A stretch of DNA of 50,849 bases from the NCBI GenBank assembly GCA_963643205.1, contig CAVIJJ010000011.1:1-50849 (forward strand). The letters run 5' to 3'. Numbering within the stretch: position 1 is the stretch's first letter; every line of letters begins with the position of its first letter. The notes under the pieces are model-generated. The model had not been told where the DNA came from. It searched no databases and worked only from the letters and a program-made list of their open reading frames with translations. This document shows, piece after piece, positions 15,717 through 24,251 of the stretch. The translations under genes and the position numbers were made by a program. Origin of the DNA: Phil1 sp963643205. Lineage in GTDB: Bacteria; Bacillota; Clostridia; Christensenellales; CAG-138.

Positions 15717-17519
15717 ATGGCGTATAATCGCGAACTGATAAGAAATTTTTGCATAATTGCGCATATTGATCACGGCAAATCAACGCTGGCGGACAGAATG
15801 ATAGAAATGACCGATACCGTTGCGCTCAGAGATATGGAAGCGCAGCTTCTTGATAATATGGACATAGAGCGCGAGAGGGGAATAACCATAAAGTCCTCCG
15901 CTGTAAGGATGTTTTATACGCATACCGACGGGCAGCGCTACATGTTTAACCTTATAGACACTCCGGGTCATGTAGACTTTAATTATGAGGTTTCCCGCAG
16001 CCTTGCGGCGTGCGAGGGCGCGGTGCTAGTGGTGGATGCAACGCAGGGAATAGAAGCGCAGACTCTTGCAAATGTTTATCTTGCGCTTGATAATTCGCTT
16101 GAAATTGTGCCTGTTATAAACAAGATAGATTTGCCGAGCGCTGATGCCGAGCACACGAAAAAAGAGATAGAGGATGTTATCGGCCTGCCGGCCGAAAACG
16201 CCCCATGCATATCAGCAAAAACCGGATTGAATGTGGAGCAGGTTCTTGCCGCCGTGGTGGACCTTGTTCCGCCACCTTCCGGAGATATAAGCAAGCCTCT
16301 TAAGGCGCTTATATTCGACAGCGTTTATGATAATTATAAGGGCGCGCTCAGCTATGTTCGCGTTATTGACGGCGTTGTAAAGCCCGGCATGAAAATACGC
16401 TATATGGCAACAGGCAATGAATTTGAGGTTACCGAAGTGGGCATTTTCTCGCCCACGCTTATGCCCACAGAGGTGCTTGAGGCGGGCGAGGTAGGGTACA
16501 TCTCCGCGTCAATAAAAAATGTACGCGAAACAAAGGTTGGCGATACGATTACCGATGCCGAAAATCCCGCGGATGAGCCTTTGCCCGGATATAAGCAGGC
16601 TAACCCCATGGTATTCTGCGGCATATATCCCGCGGATGGCGCGGACTATGAAAACCTTAGGGACGCGCTCGATAAGCTTGTGCTTAACGATGCATCGCTT
16701 TCGTATGAACCCGAAACATCAATGGCGCTTGGGTTCGGTTTCCGCTGCGGCTTCCTTGGATTACTTCATATGGAGGTTATTCAGGAGCGGCTGGAGAGAG
16801 AATTTGACCTTGATTTGGTTACAACAGCGCCTTCGGTTATATATAAGGTTGTAAAAACAAACGGCGATGAAATGATGATAGACAATCCTACCAATCTTCC
16901 CTCCGCCGCGGAAATTGCGTATATGGAAGAGCCTATGGTGACCGCTACCATAATGTCTCCTTCGGAATATGTGGGTACTATAATGGAGCTTTGCCAGGAA
17001 AAGCGCGGCATATTCGGCGATATGAAATACATTGAGGAGGGCCGCGTTAACATATTTTATGAGTTGCCGTTAAACGAGATTATATACGACTTTTTTGATC
17101 AGCTTAAATCAAGAAGCCGCGGATATGCCTCATTTGATTATGAACTTAAGGAATATGTACGGAGCGACCTTGTTAAGCTTGATTTCCTGCTTAATGGTGA
17201 TATGTGTGATGCGCTTTCGACCATTGTGCATAAGGATAAGGCTTACGCGAAGGGCAGGGCGGTAGCGGAGAAATTGCAGGAGGTTATTCCTAGGCAGCAG
17301 TTTGAAATTCCGATTCAGGCCGCGATAGGCGGGAAAATAATCGCGCGTGAAACCGTGCGCGCCGTAAGAAAAGATGTTCTGGCAAAGTGTTACGGCGGCG
17401 ATATTACAAGAAAGAAGAAGCTGCTTGAAAAGCAAAAGGAGGGCAAGAAGCGTATGCGCCAGATAGGTACGGTGTCCTTGCCCAGCGAGGCTTTTATGAG
17501 CGTGCTGAAGATAAACTGA
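15717..17519 (+). CDS. lepA: Elongation factor 4 (LepA)
   Basis: Translational GTPase of 600 aa, the standard length. It acts on the ribosome in back-translocation or initiation-related steps. G1 is AHIDHGKSTL (about 14-23), the switch region has RERGITIKSSAVRM, G3 is DTPGHVDF and G4 is NKIDLP. The EF4-specific C-terminal region includes LDFLLNGDMCDALSTIVHK and VLAKCYGGDITRKKKLLEKQ. The ATG at 15717 is chosen over longer in-frame starts because GGAGG lies 7 bases upstream and homologues begin with this peptide. hemW follows one base after the stop, an order shared with Bacillus. Confidence 0.97.
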   Translation: MAYNRELIRNFCIIAHIDHGKSTLADRMIEMTDTVALRDMEAQLLDNMDIERERGITIKSSAVRMFYTHTDGQRYMFNLIDTPGHVDFNYEVSRSLAACEGAVLVVDATQGIEAQTLANVYLALDNSLEIVPVINKIDLPSADAEHTKKEIEDVIGLPAENAPCISAKTGLNVEQVLAAVVDLVPPPSGDISKPLKALIFDSVYDNYKGALSYVRVIDGVVKPGMKIRYMATGNEFEVTEVGIFSPTLMPTEVLEAGEVGYISASIKNVRETKVGDTITDAENPADEPLPGYKQANPMVFCGIYPADGADYENLRDALDKLVLNDASLSYEPETSMALGFGFRCGFLGLLHMEVIQERLEREFDLDLVTTAPSVIYKVVKTNGDEMMIDNPTNLPSAAEIAYMEEPMVTATIMSPSEYVGTIMELCQEKRGIFGDMKYIEEGRVNIFYELPLNEIIYDFFDQLKSRSRGYASFDYELKEYVRSDLVKLDFLLNGDMCDALSTIVHKDKAYAKGRAVAEKLQEVIPRQQFEIPIQAAIGGKIIARETVRAVRKDVLAKCYGGDITRKKKLLEKQKEGKKRMRQIGTVSLPSEAFMSVLKIN

Positions 17520-17520
17520 T

Positions 17521-18669
17521 ATGGCAGGAATATATATACACATACCTTTTTGCGTTTCAAAGTGCCGCTATTGCGACTTTGTGTCCTTCCCATGCGATGC
17601 GGATGCGAAGAAGCAGTATGTTGACGCATTAATAAAGGAAATGACAATCGCGGCAAAGGAAATGCCCGCCAGGCGATACAGCTCCGTGTTTATAGGCGGG
17701 GGCACTCCGAGTACGCTTGAACTTGGCGAGATGACCCGCATAATGAAGGCGCTGAACGAAAGCTACGATATAGCGCCTGATGCAGAAATATCCATCGAGG
17801 CCAACCCTGGCACGGTAGATGCCGAAAAGCTTAAAGAATATCGCGAGTGCGGCATAAACAGGCTGTCTATGGGTTTGCAGAGCGCAACGCCGCATATACT
17901 TCAGGCTCTTGGCAGAATACATACGGCGGATGATTTTATAAAAGGCGTTGAGCTTGCGAAAGCCGCGGGGTTTACAAACATAAATGCCGATCTTATGTAC
18001 GGTCTGCCGGAGCAGAGCACGGAGGACTTCCTCAAGGCCATAAAGACGGCCGCGGGCACGGGCGTTAAGCATATATCCGCATATTCGCTTATAGTAGAGG
18101 AAAATACGCCGCTTTATTTTGATATAAACGGCGGAGGCGTACTGCTTCCGGGCGAGGATGAGTCCTTTGAAATGTATGAACAGGGCAAGAAATTGCTTGA
18201 AAGTCTGGGCTTTCATCGCTATGAAATATCAAACTACGCTCAAGAGGGTTATGAGTCAAGCCATAATCTGAACTATTGGAATAATGGCGAATATTTGGGA
18301 CTTGGTCTTAACTCGCATTCCGCTATGCATATAGACGGCAAGTGGCTGCGATGGGCAAACAAAAGCGAGTTCGATGAATACTTAGCCGATATAGAGGAGG
18401 GCAAGCGCCCGCTTGCGGATGAGCCGCAGAGCATAGAACGCGCCGAGGAAATGTTTGAGTGCGTTATGCTTGGCCTAAGAAAAACGGCGGGTATAACCAA
18501 TGCCGAATTTGAGAAGCGATTCGGGGAAAGCCTGTATACTGCTTTTGCGAAGGCCATAGCGCAGCTTGACGAAAACGGGCTTCTCATAAAAACTTCGGAT
18601 GGCATAAAGCTGAACGACAGGGGATTAGATATAGAAAATCTTGCGCTTATGCCGTTTATGGAAGACTGA
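17521..18669 (+). CDS. hemW: HemW-like radical SAM protein
   Basis: Product of 382 aa. The radical SAM cluster motif is C11-x3-C15-x2-C18 (IPFCVSKCRYCDF), followed by FIGGGTPSTL, SIEANPGTVD, INRLSMGLQS and MYGLPEQSTEDF. HemW proteins were long annotated as oxygen-independent coproporphyrinogen oxidases; characterised members act as heme chaperones. The extra N-terminal Cys of true HemN (CxxxCxxCxC) is absent here (Asp follows), in line with HemW. Gene order lepA-hemW-hrcA is conserved in Firmicutes. Confidence 0.94.
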   Translation: MAGIYIHIPFCVSKCRYCDFVSFPCDADAKKQYVDALIKEMTIAAKEMPARRYSSVFIGGGTPSTLELGEMTRIMKALNESYDIAPDAEISIEANPGTVDAEKLKEYRECGINRLSMGLQSATPHILQALGRIHTADDFIKGVELAKAAGFTNINADLMYGLPEQSTEDFLKAIKTAAGTGVKHISAYSLIVEENTPLYFDINGGGVLLPGEDESFEMYEQGKKLLESLGFHRYEISNYAQEGYESSHNLNYWNNGEYLGLGLNSHSAMHIDGKWLRWANKSEFDEYLADIEEGKRPLADEPQSIERAEEMFECVMLGLRKTAGITNAEFEKRFGESLYTAFAKAIAQLDENGLLIKTSDGIKLNDRGLDIENLALMPFMED

Positions 18670-18687
18670 ATAAAACAGGTTAGGCTT

Positions 18688-18719
18688 AGAGGGCGATGTG
18701 AACGGCATCGCTCTTTTTT
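18688..18719 (+). terminator. Rho-independent terminator of lepA-hemW
   Basis: AGAGGGCGATG pairs with CATCGCTCT with one bulged base, followed by TTTTTT. It lies about 20 bases after the hemW stop. Confidence 0.85.
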
Positions 18720-18726
18720 GAGTAAA

Positions 18727-18807
18727 AAGATGTTGCTGAGGCTATAGTGAACTCATGCGGAAAACTCTGAAGTTTCACCTCCTTAGAACATCTTCTTATG
18801 AAACTTC
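18727..18807. other. Structured non-coding stretch with overlapping inverted repeats upstream of hrcA
   Basis: A perfect 9 bp inverted repeat, GAAGTTTCA (18769-18777) and TGAAACTTC (18799-18807), encloses a 21-base loop that begins with CCTCCTTA. A competing longer pairing joins GATGTT..CTGAGG (from about 18729) with CCTTAG..AACATC (ending about 18792). On the plus strand 18775-18785 reads as an anti-Shine-Dalgarno sequence; on the minus strand it reads as a strong ribosome binding site with no good start codon at the right distance. No gene is visible in 18721-18920. Confidence 0.5.
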
Positions 18808-18921
18808 CTCGTAATCAGACTGAAATGTCAATAAGCCGGCACAAATCCCGCGGTTGAAAAGATATAATAATTCCATCAATTTAATGTTTCCGTTTTGTCA
18901 CAAAGGATACGCCCTTGTACC

Positions 18922-18950
18922 TTGACTGGTTCGGGGGATGGTACTATACT
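18922..18950 (+). promoter_or_regulatory. Promoter of the hrcA-grpE-dnaK-dnaJ operon
   Basis: TTGACT (18922-18927), 17 bp spacer, TATACT (18945-18950), directly ahead of the CIRCE operator. Confidence 0.9.
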
Positions 18951-18961
18951 TTAACCATAAG

Positions 18962-18988
18962 TTAGCACTCAATGAACACGAGTGCTAA
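18962..18988 (+). promoter_or_regulatory. CIRCE operator, HrcA binding site
   Basis: TTAGCACTC (18962-18970), nine-base spacer, GAGTGCTAA (18980-18988): an exact match to the CIRCE consensus. It overlaps the expected transcription start, so HrcA would repress its own operon and heat stress would relieve it. Confidence 0.98.
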
Positions 18989-19033
18989 TAGAGCAAGACG
19001 GAGCGGACCGTGGCGAAAGGAGGCGGTGAACAA

Positions 19034-20074
19034 ATGGAGCTTGACGCAAGGAAAATGCGCATCCTTCAGGCGATAATTGATGACTATATACTCACCGCGT
19101 CGCCCGTAGGCTCAAGAACAATTGCTAAAAGCACAGACATCGGTCTTTCAAGCGCAACGATACGCAATGAGATGAGCGATCTTGAGGAAATGGGATTCCT
19201 TGAGCAGCCGCATACGTCGGCCGGCCGAATTCCGTCCGATAAGGCGTACAGGCTGTATGTAAACAGTATAATGCGCCGCTCACAGCTGAGCAAAGACGAG
19301 TTGAATTTCATAAGTGAGCATTACTCGAAAAAGCTTGGCGAAGTGGACGACATTGTAAAGCAAACGGCTTATGTGCTTTCAAGCGTAACGCGCTATGCGT
19401 CCATGGTGCTTTCACCAAGGCTGCATACAGCAAGGCTAAGATATATTCACCTTGTTGGCCTCGGCGAAGGGAAGGCACTGCTGCTTGTGGTTACCGATTC
19501 GGGACTTACAAGAGATTCGATGATAAGGGTTCCGTACGGTATTGAGCAAAGTGAGCTTGAAAGAATATCGCTCATGCTGAACGCAAAGCTTGCGGATTGC
19601 AGGCTGGACGACATTGTGGCCGGCCGCATGGAAGACATCGCGGGAGAGCTTGGAGAGCACGCAAAGTTCCTTAATTCGATTATAAGTTCGCTTGGTGAAA
19701 GCCTTGAGCAAAAATCAAAGCGGGTTGAGATGAGCGGAGCGATGAACCTGCTGAGCTTGCCGGAATACAGCGATGTTGATCGCGCGCGGGACATTCTGAG
19801 CGTTATGGAAAAGAGCGATGCGCTCTATGAACTGCTCAAAGGACGTGAGGACGTTGAGTTCACGATAAAAATAGGGCATGAAAATGAGCTCAGCAGTATG
19901 AAGGATTGCAGCGTTGTTACGGCAACGTACAAGATAGGTTCTGAACCGATAGGCACATTCGGAGTGATAGGGCCTACGAGAATGAACTACCCCAAGGTAT
20001 TGGCCGTTATGAGCCATATCGGAAGGACATTAAGCGAAACGCTTACAAATATGCTTGATGAGGAGCGTAAGTAG
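19034..20074 (+). CDS. hrcA: Heat-inducible transcription repressor HrcA
   Basis: Repressor that binds CIRCE. The 346 aa product has an N-terminal winged helix (about 1-75: LDARKMRILQAIIDDYI, PVGSRTIA, SSATIRNEMSDLEEMGFLEQ, HTSAGRIPSDKAYRLYV) and a C-terminal GAF-like HrcA domain ending GVIGPTRMNYPKVLAVM. The ATG at 19034 is chosen over an upstream GTG at 19010 because AAAGGAGG lies 10 bases before it. It is the first gene of the chaperone operon; grpE starts three bases after its stop codon. Confidence 0.97.
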   Translation: MELDARKMRILQAIIDDYILTASPVGSRTIAKSTDIGLSSATIRNEMSDLEEMGFLEQPHTSAGRIPSDKAYRLYVNSIMRRSQLSKDELNFISEHYSKKLGEVDDIVKQTAYVLSSVTRYASMVLSPRLHTARLRYIHLVGLGEGKALLLVVTDSGLTRDSMIRVPYGIEQSELERISLMLNAKLADCRLDDIVAGRMEDIAGELGEHAKFLNSIISSLGESLEQKSKRVEMSGAMNLLSLPEYSDVDRARDILSVMEKSDALYELLKGREDVEFTIKIGHENELSSMKDCSVVTATYKIGSEPIGTFGVIGPTRMNYPKVLAVMSHIGRTLSETLTNMLDEERK

Positions 20075-20076
20075 AA

Positions 20077-20664
20077 TTGGCAAAGAAGAAAAATAATCCT
20101 CCGGTAGAGGAGAAAAAGGCCGAAGAAACCACGCAGAAAACGGCAGAAACCGCTGAAAACTCGGCGGAGAACGAAATCCCCGAAAAAGTAACTCTTACAA
20201 GGGATGAGTTCAAACAGGTGAAGGAGCGCATAGATCGGCTTGAAAAGGAAAAGGAAAGCGATGTGGCGTTGCTCCAAAGGCTTCAGGCGGATTTCGATAA
20301 TTACCGCCGCAGGAATGCCGCAATAGCGGCAGACAGCCTGGATGAAGGCGAACGCAATCTGATAAAGGCACTGCTTCCGGTGCTTGATAATTTTGACAGA
20401 GCGCTGGCCGCCGTTCCGAAGGAAGAGAAAACGGCATGGGTTGACGGCATGAGGCTGGTTTCAAAGCAGCTTTATGAAACGCTTTATAAGGCGGGCCTTG
20501 AGGAAATCAAGGCAGAAGGGCAGTTCGATCCCGAACTTCACGATGCGGTGATGCAGGAGGAGAACGATGAAAAGGAGAGCGGCGAGATAATAGACGTTTT
20601 CCAAAAGGGTTACAAAGTTAAAAATCGCATAATTCGCCACAGCATGGTGAAGGTTGCGAAATAA
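20077..20664 (+). CDS. grpE: Nucleotide exchange factor GrpE
   Basis: Exchanges ADP for ATP on DnaK. The 195 aa product has a charged, probably disordered N-terminus (about 1-45, rich in Lys, Glu and Thr), a long helical dimerisation segment (VKERIDRLEKEKESDVALL) and the family core LQADFDNYRRR, LLPVLDNFDRAL and the C-terminal VFQKGYKVKNRIIRHSMVKV. The start is TTG at 20077, with AGGAG about 16 bases upstream and the hrcA stop between them. Confidence 0.96.
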   Translation: MAKKKNNPPVEEKKAEETTQKTAETAENSAENEIPEKVTLTRDEFKQVKERIDRLEKEKESDVALLQRLQADFDNYRRRNAAIAADSLDEGERNLIKALLPVLDNFDRALAAVPKEEKTAWVDGMRLVSKQLYETLYKAGLEEIKAEGQFDPELHDAVMQEENDEKESGEIIDVFQKGYKVKNRIIRHSMVKVAK

Positions 20665-20705
20665 AATAAATAACGAACAGGATTTTTATCAGGAGGAAAT
20701 AGATT

Positions 20706-22562
20706 ATGGCAAAGATTATCGGTATCGACCTTGGTACTACAAACTCTTGCGTGGCAGTTCTCGAAGGCGGCGAGCCCGTTGTTATTCCCAATGCTGAGGG
20801 TGCGCGCACAACTCCGTCAGTGGTTGCTTTTAAGGGCAGCGAAAGGATAGTCGGCAGTGCCGCAAAGCGTCAGGCTATCACCAATCCGGACAAGACCATT
20901 AGCTCAATAAAGAGGGAAATGGGTACTGCTTACAAGAAGAATATAGACGGTAAGGATTATACTCCGCAGGAAATAAGCGCTATGATCCTTCAGAAACTGA
21001 AGCAGGATGCCGAGGGCTATCTTGGCGAAAAGGTATCCCAGGCTGTTATAACCGTTCCCGCGTATTTCAGCGATTCACAGCGTCAGGCTACTAAGGATGC
21101 CGGCCGCATCGCGGGCCTTGATGTGCTTCGTATAATCAATGAGCCTACCGCTGCTGCTTTGGCTTACGGCATGGATAAGGAAACAAACCAGAAGATCCTG
21201 GTTTATGACCTTGGCGGCGGCACGTTCGATGTATCCATACTTGAAATCGGCGACGGCGTATTTGAGGTTCTGGCTACCCACGGCAACAACCGCTTGGGCG
21301 GTGATGACTTTGACCAGAGGCTGATGGACTATATCGTCCGCCAGTTCAAGAGCGAAACCGGCATAGATCTCAGCGGTGACCGCATGGCTATGCAGAGGCT
21401 GAAGGAAGCCGCCGAAAAGGCGAAGATAGAGCTTTCCAGCATGGTTCAGACCAATGTGAACCTGCCCTTCATTACGGCGGACAGCACCGGTCCTAAGCAC
21501 CTTGACATGACCATTACCCGCGCCAAGTTCGAAGAGCTTATTCATGACCTGGTTGAGAAGACCCGTGAGTGCATGAACATAGCAATGAAAGATGCCGGCC
21601 TGACCAATGACAACATTGATAAGGTTATACTGGTTGGCGGTTCCAGCCGCGTTCCCTGTGTGCAGGATCTGGTTAAGAATGTTACCGGTAAGGAGCCCTT
21701 CAAGGGTATCAACCCTGATGAATGCGTTGCTATCGGCGCGGCCATACAGGGTGGCGTGCTCGGCGGCGAGGTTAAGGACATTCTGCTCCTTGATGTAACT
21801 CCGCTGTCACTCGGTATCGAGACCGTAGGCGGTGTGTTTACTCGCCTGATAGATCGTAATACCACCATCCCCACCAAGAAGAGCCAGATATTCTCTACCG
21901 CTGCCGATGGGCAGACCAGTGTTGAGGTTCATGTTCTGCAGGGTGAGCGCGAGATGGCGCAGTACAATAAGACCCTTGGTCGCTTCCAACTTGCCGGCAT
22001 CGCTCCCGCACCTCGCGGAGTACCTCAGATAGAGGTAAGCTTCGATATAGACGCTAATGGTATCGTGCACGTAAGCGCTAAGGACCTTGGCACCGGCAAC
22101 GAGCAGAAGGTTACCATAACCGCTTCTACCAATCTGAACGAGGACGAGATAAAGAAGGCCGTTCGTGAAGCTGAGCAGTACGCCAGCGAAGATAAGGCCC
22201 GCAAGGAAGAAGTTGAGCAGCGCAACCATGCCGACAGCCTGATTTACTCCACTGAGAAGACTCTTAAGGAGCTTGGCGATAAGGTAAGCGCCGATGATAA
22301 GGCTAAGATAGAGGCTCAGGTAGCGGAGCTTAAGAAACTGATGGAAGGCAACGATACTGCCGCTATAAAGGCCGGATGTGAGAAGCTGACCGAAACTTCC
22401 TATGAGGCCTTCGGCAAGATCTATCAGCAGCAGGCAAATCAGCAGCAGGGCGGCGCGGGCTTTGATCCCAACGCGGCTCAGCAGCAGGGCAATACTTCTG
22501 CCGGCAATGATGACAACGTTGTTGATGCTGACTACGAAGTAGTTGATGATGACAAGAAATAA
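20706..22562 (+). CDS. dnaK: Chaperone protein DnaK (Hsp70)
   Basis: ATP-dependent chaperone of 618 aa. The nucleotide-binding domain opens with IGIDLGTTNSCVAV, contains INEPTAAALAYG, VYDLGGGTFDVSIL and VGGSSRVPCVQ, and links through LLLDVTPLSLGIET to the substrate-binding domain. A Gln-rich, Asp-rich C-terminal tail follows. The single early-domain deletion expected of Gram-positive DnaK is consistent with the shortened region after residue 75. Codon use is visibly biased (AAG for Lys, GTT/GTA for Val), as in the ribosomal protein genes, suggesting high expression. AGGAGGA precedes the ATG. Confidence 0.98.
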   Translation: MAKIIGIDLGTTNSCVAVLEGGEPVVIPNAEGARTTPSVVAFKGSERIVGSAAKRQAITNPDKTISSIKREMGTAYKKNIDGKDYTPQEISAMILQKLKQDAEGYLGEKVSQAVITVPAYFSDSQRQATKDAGRIAGLDVLRIINEPTAAALAYGMDKETNQKILVYDLGGGTFDVSILEIGDGVFEVLATHGNNRLGGDDFDQRLMDYIVRQFKSETGIDLSGDRMAMQRLKEAAEKAKIELSSMVQTNVNLPFITADSTGPKHLDMTITRAKFEELIHDLVEKTRECMNIAMKDAGLTNDNIDKVILVGGSSRVPCVQDLVKNVTGKEPFKGINPDECVAIGAAIQGGVLGGEVKDILLLDVTPLSLGIETVGGVFTRLIDRNTTIPTKKSQIFSTAADGQTSVEVHVLQGEREMAQYNKTLGRFQLAGIAPAPRGVPQIEVSFDIDANGIVHVSAKDLGTGNEQKVTITASTNLNEDEIKKAVREAEQYASEDKARKEEVEQRNHADSLIYSTEKTLKELGDKVSADDKAKIEAQVAELKKLMEGNDTAAIKAGCEKLTETSYEAFGKIYQQQANQQQGGAGFDPNAAQQQGNTSAGNDDNVVDADYEVVDDDKK

Positions 22563-22594
22563 GCATAGCTTATAAAAGCAAAGTTTCGTACGAT

Positions 22595-22623
22595 GCGGGG
22601 GCGAGCGTAAAGCCGTCCCCCGC
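22595..22623 (+). other. Intercistronic GC-rich hairpin between dnaK and dnaJ
   Basis: GCGGGGG (22595-22601) pairs with CCCCCGC (22617-22623). No T-run follows, so it is more likely an mRNA stability or processing element than a full terminator. Confidence 0.6.
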
Positions 22624-22659
22624 GTTGTGCGTTGAAGGAAGATAAAGGAGTTGGGGACA

Positions 22660-23832
22660 GTGAAGGAAGATTATTACGAGCTGCTTGGCGTGAATAAAAA
22701 CGCAACCGACGACGAAATAAAAAGCGCCTTCCGCAAGCTGGCAAAGCAATATCATCCAGACCTGCACAAGGGGGCAGACAAAGAGGAAGCCGAAGCTAAG
22801 TTTAAGGAAATAAACGAGGCTTATGAGGTGCTGTCCGATAAGGATAAAAGAGCCAAATATGACCAGTTTGGTCATGCTGCGTTCGATCCTTCTGCGGGAG
22901 CGGGCGGATATGGCGGATACAGCACCGGAGGCTTTGGCGATTACAGCGATATATTTGACAGCATATTCGGCGGCGGATTCGGTGGTTTCGGCGGAGCAAG
23001 GCAGCAAACGCGAAATGGTCCGGTACGCGGCAACGATTTGAAATATAACCTTACGCTTACTTTTGAAGAAGCGGCATTTGGCACAAAGAAGGAAATACTT
23101 GTTCCGCGCGAGGAAAATTGTCCCGATTGCGGTGGAACGGGCGCAAAGCCCGGTTCTTCTCCGACCAAGTGTACAACTTGCGGAGGCACCGGACAAGTAC
23201 GTGTACAGCAGAATACCGTATTTGGTTCGTTCTCAACCGTTCGTACCTGCGAAGCATGTAACGGTACAGGCAAGATAATAAGCGATCCGTGCACGCGCTG
23301 CAAAGGCCACGGCCGTATAAACAAGAGCAACCGCATAAATGTTACAATTCCTGCCGGCATAAACAATGGCCAAACGCTTACCATGCGCGGCGAGGGCGAA
23401 GCTGGTATTCGCGGCGGAGCGAATGGCGACCTTTATATCGGCATAACCGTAAGGCCGCATAAACTTTTCAGCCGTAAGGGGTATGATTTGTATCTTGATA
23501 TAAATGTTCCCATGACAACGGCAACGCTTGGCGGAGAGATTCAGGTACCTACGCTTAAGGGAAACGTTAAATACAATATTCCGCAGGGAACTCAGCCGGG
23601 AACCACGTTCAGGCTTAAGGAACAGGGTGTACAGAAGCTTAATGCGTCCGGCAAGGGCGATTTGTTTGTTCGCGTAAACGTGCAGATACCCAAAAAGCTG
23701 AATGAAGAGCAGCGGGAACTGGTAGAGAAGCTTGCAGAGGCTATGGGAGACCGCTCTTCAAACACACCAAAGCCTATGAAGCGCACAATAATTGATAAAA
23801 TGAAGGATAAGTTTTCTCAGGAAGACAGATAA
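22660..23832 (+). CDS. dnaJ: Chaperone protein DnaJ (Hsp40)
   Basis: Co-chaperone that delivers substrate to DnaK and stimulates its ATPase. The 390 aa product has a J domain (about 1-70, with HPD in YHPDLHKG), a Gly/Phe-rich linker (GGYGGYSTGGFGDY region), four CxxCxGxG zinc repeats (CPDCGGTG, CTTCGGTG, CEACNGTG, CTRCKGHG) and two C-terminal beta domains. The GTG at 22660 is chosen because GGAG lies 9 bases upstream and the peptide then starts KEDYYELLGV, as in homologues; the TTG at 22651 directly abuts the binding site. Confidence 0.97.
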   Translation: MKEDYYELLGVNKNATDDEIKSAFRKLAKQYHPDLHKGADKEEAEAKFKEINEAYEVLSDKDKRAKYDQFGHAAFDPSAGAGGYGGYSTGGFGDYSDIFDSIFGGGFGGFGGARQQTRNGPVRGNDLKYNLTLTFEEAAFGTKKEILVPREENCPDCGGTGAKPGSSPTKCTTCGGTGQVRVQQNTVFGSFSTVRTCEACNGTGKIISDPCTRCKGHGRINKSNRINVTIPAGINNGQTLTMRGEGEAGIRGGANGDLYIGITVRPHKLFSRKGYDLYLDINVPMTTATLGGEIQVPTLKGNVKYNIPQGTQPGTTFRLKEQGVQKLNASGKGDLFVRVNVQIPKKLNEEQRELVEKLAEAMGDRSSNTPKPMKRTIIDKMKDKFSQEDR

Positions 23833-23840
23833 TCCAAAGA

Positions 23841-23875
23841 AAAAGGCCGGAAGAAATTCCGACCTTTTGTTGTTT
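23841..23875 (+). terminator. Terminator after dnaJ, probably bidirectional
   Basis: AAAAGGCCGGAA (23841-23852) pairs with TTCCGACCTTTT (23857-23868) with one mismatch, then GTTGTTT. It also lies just after the convergent hinT-like gene. Confidence 0.85.
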
Positions 23876-23888
23876 AACGTTATTTATT

Positions 23889-24224
23889 CTATCCCGGAGG
23901 CCACTGAAGCTCACGCCCACCGAGCAGGTGAATATGCAGATGGTTTACGCTCTGTCCGCCATCCTTGCCGGTGTTTATGACCAGCCTGAATCCGTCTTTT
24001 ACGCCAAGCTTTTCGGCAACGGAACCGGCTACCTGCATAAGATGGCCCATGAGTTCACCATCATCTACCATGGTCACGTTATCATAGTGCTTTTTAGGTA
24101 CTATAAGCACGTGAACGGGAGCTTGCGGCTCAAGGTCGTAAAAAGCTATAGCCTTATCGTCCTCATATACCTTGTTAGAAGGTATTTCGCCGGAAGCTAT
24201 TTTGCAGAATAAGCAATTCTCCAT
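23889..24224 (-). CDS. HIT family (HinT-like) nucleotide hydrolase
   Basis: Product of 111 aa, the usual length of a bacterial HinT. It starts CLFCKIASGEIPSNKVYEDD and has the histidine triad HLHIHLLGG near the C-terminus (about 96-104), preceded by VINTGKDGGQSVNHLH. Such enzymes hydrolyse AMP-lysine and similar nucleoside phosphoramidates; the physiological substrate is unclear. GGAGGAACC-type binding site precedes the ATG. It is the last gene of the prmA-rsmE-mtaB-HIT operon. Confidence 0.95.
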   Translation of the reverse strand: MENCLFCKIASGEIPSNKVYEDDKAIAFYDLEPQAPVHVLIVPKKHYDNVTMVDDGELMGHLMQVAGSVAEKLGVKDGFRLVINTGKDGGQSVNHLHIHLLGGRELQWPPG

Positions 24225-24251
24225 TATTATGGTTCCTCCTTCCGTATAAGA

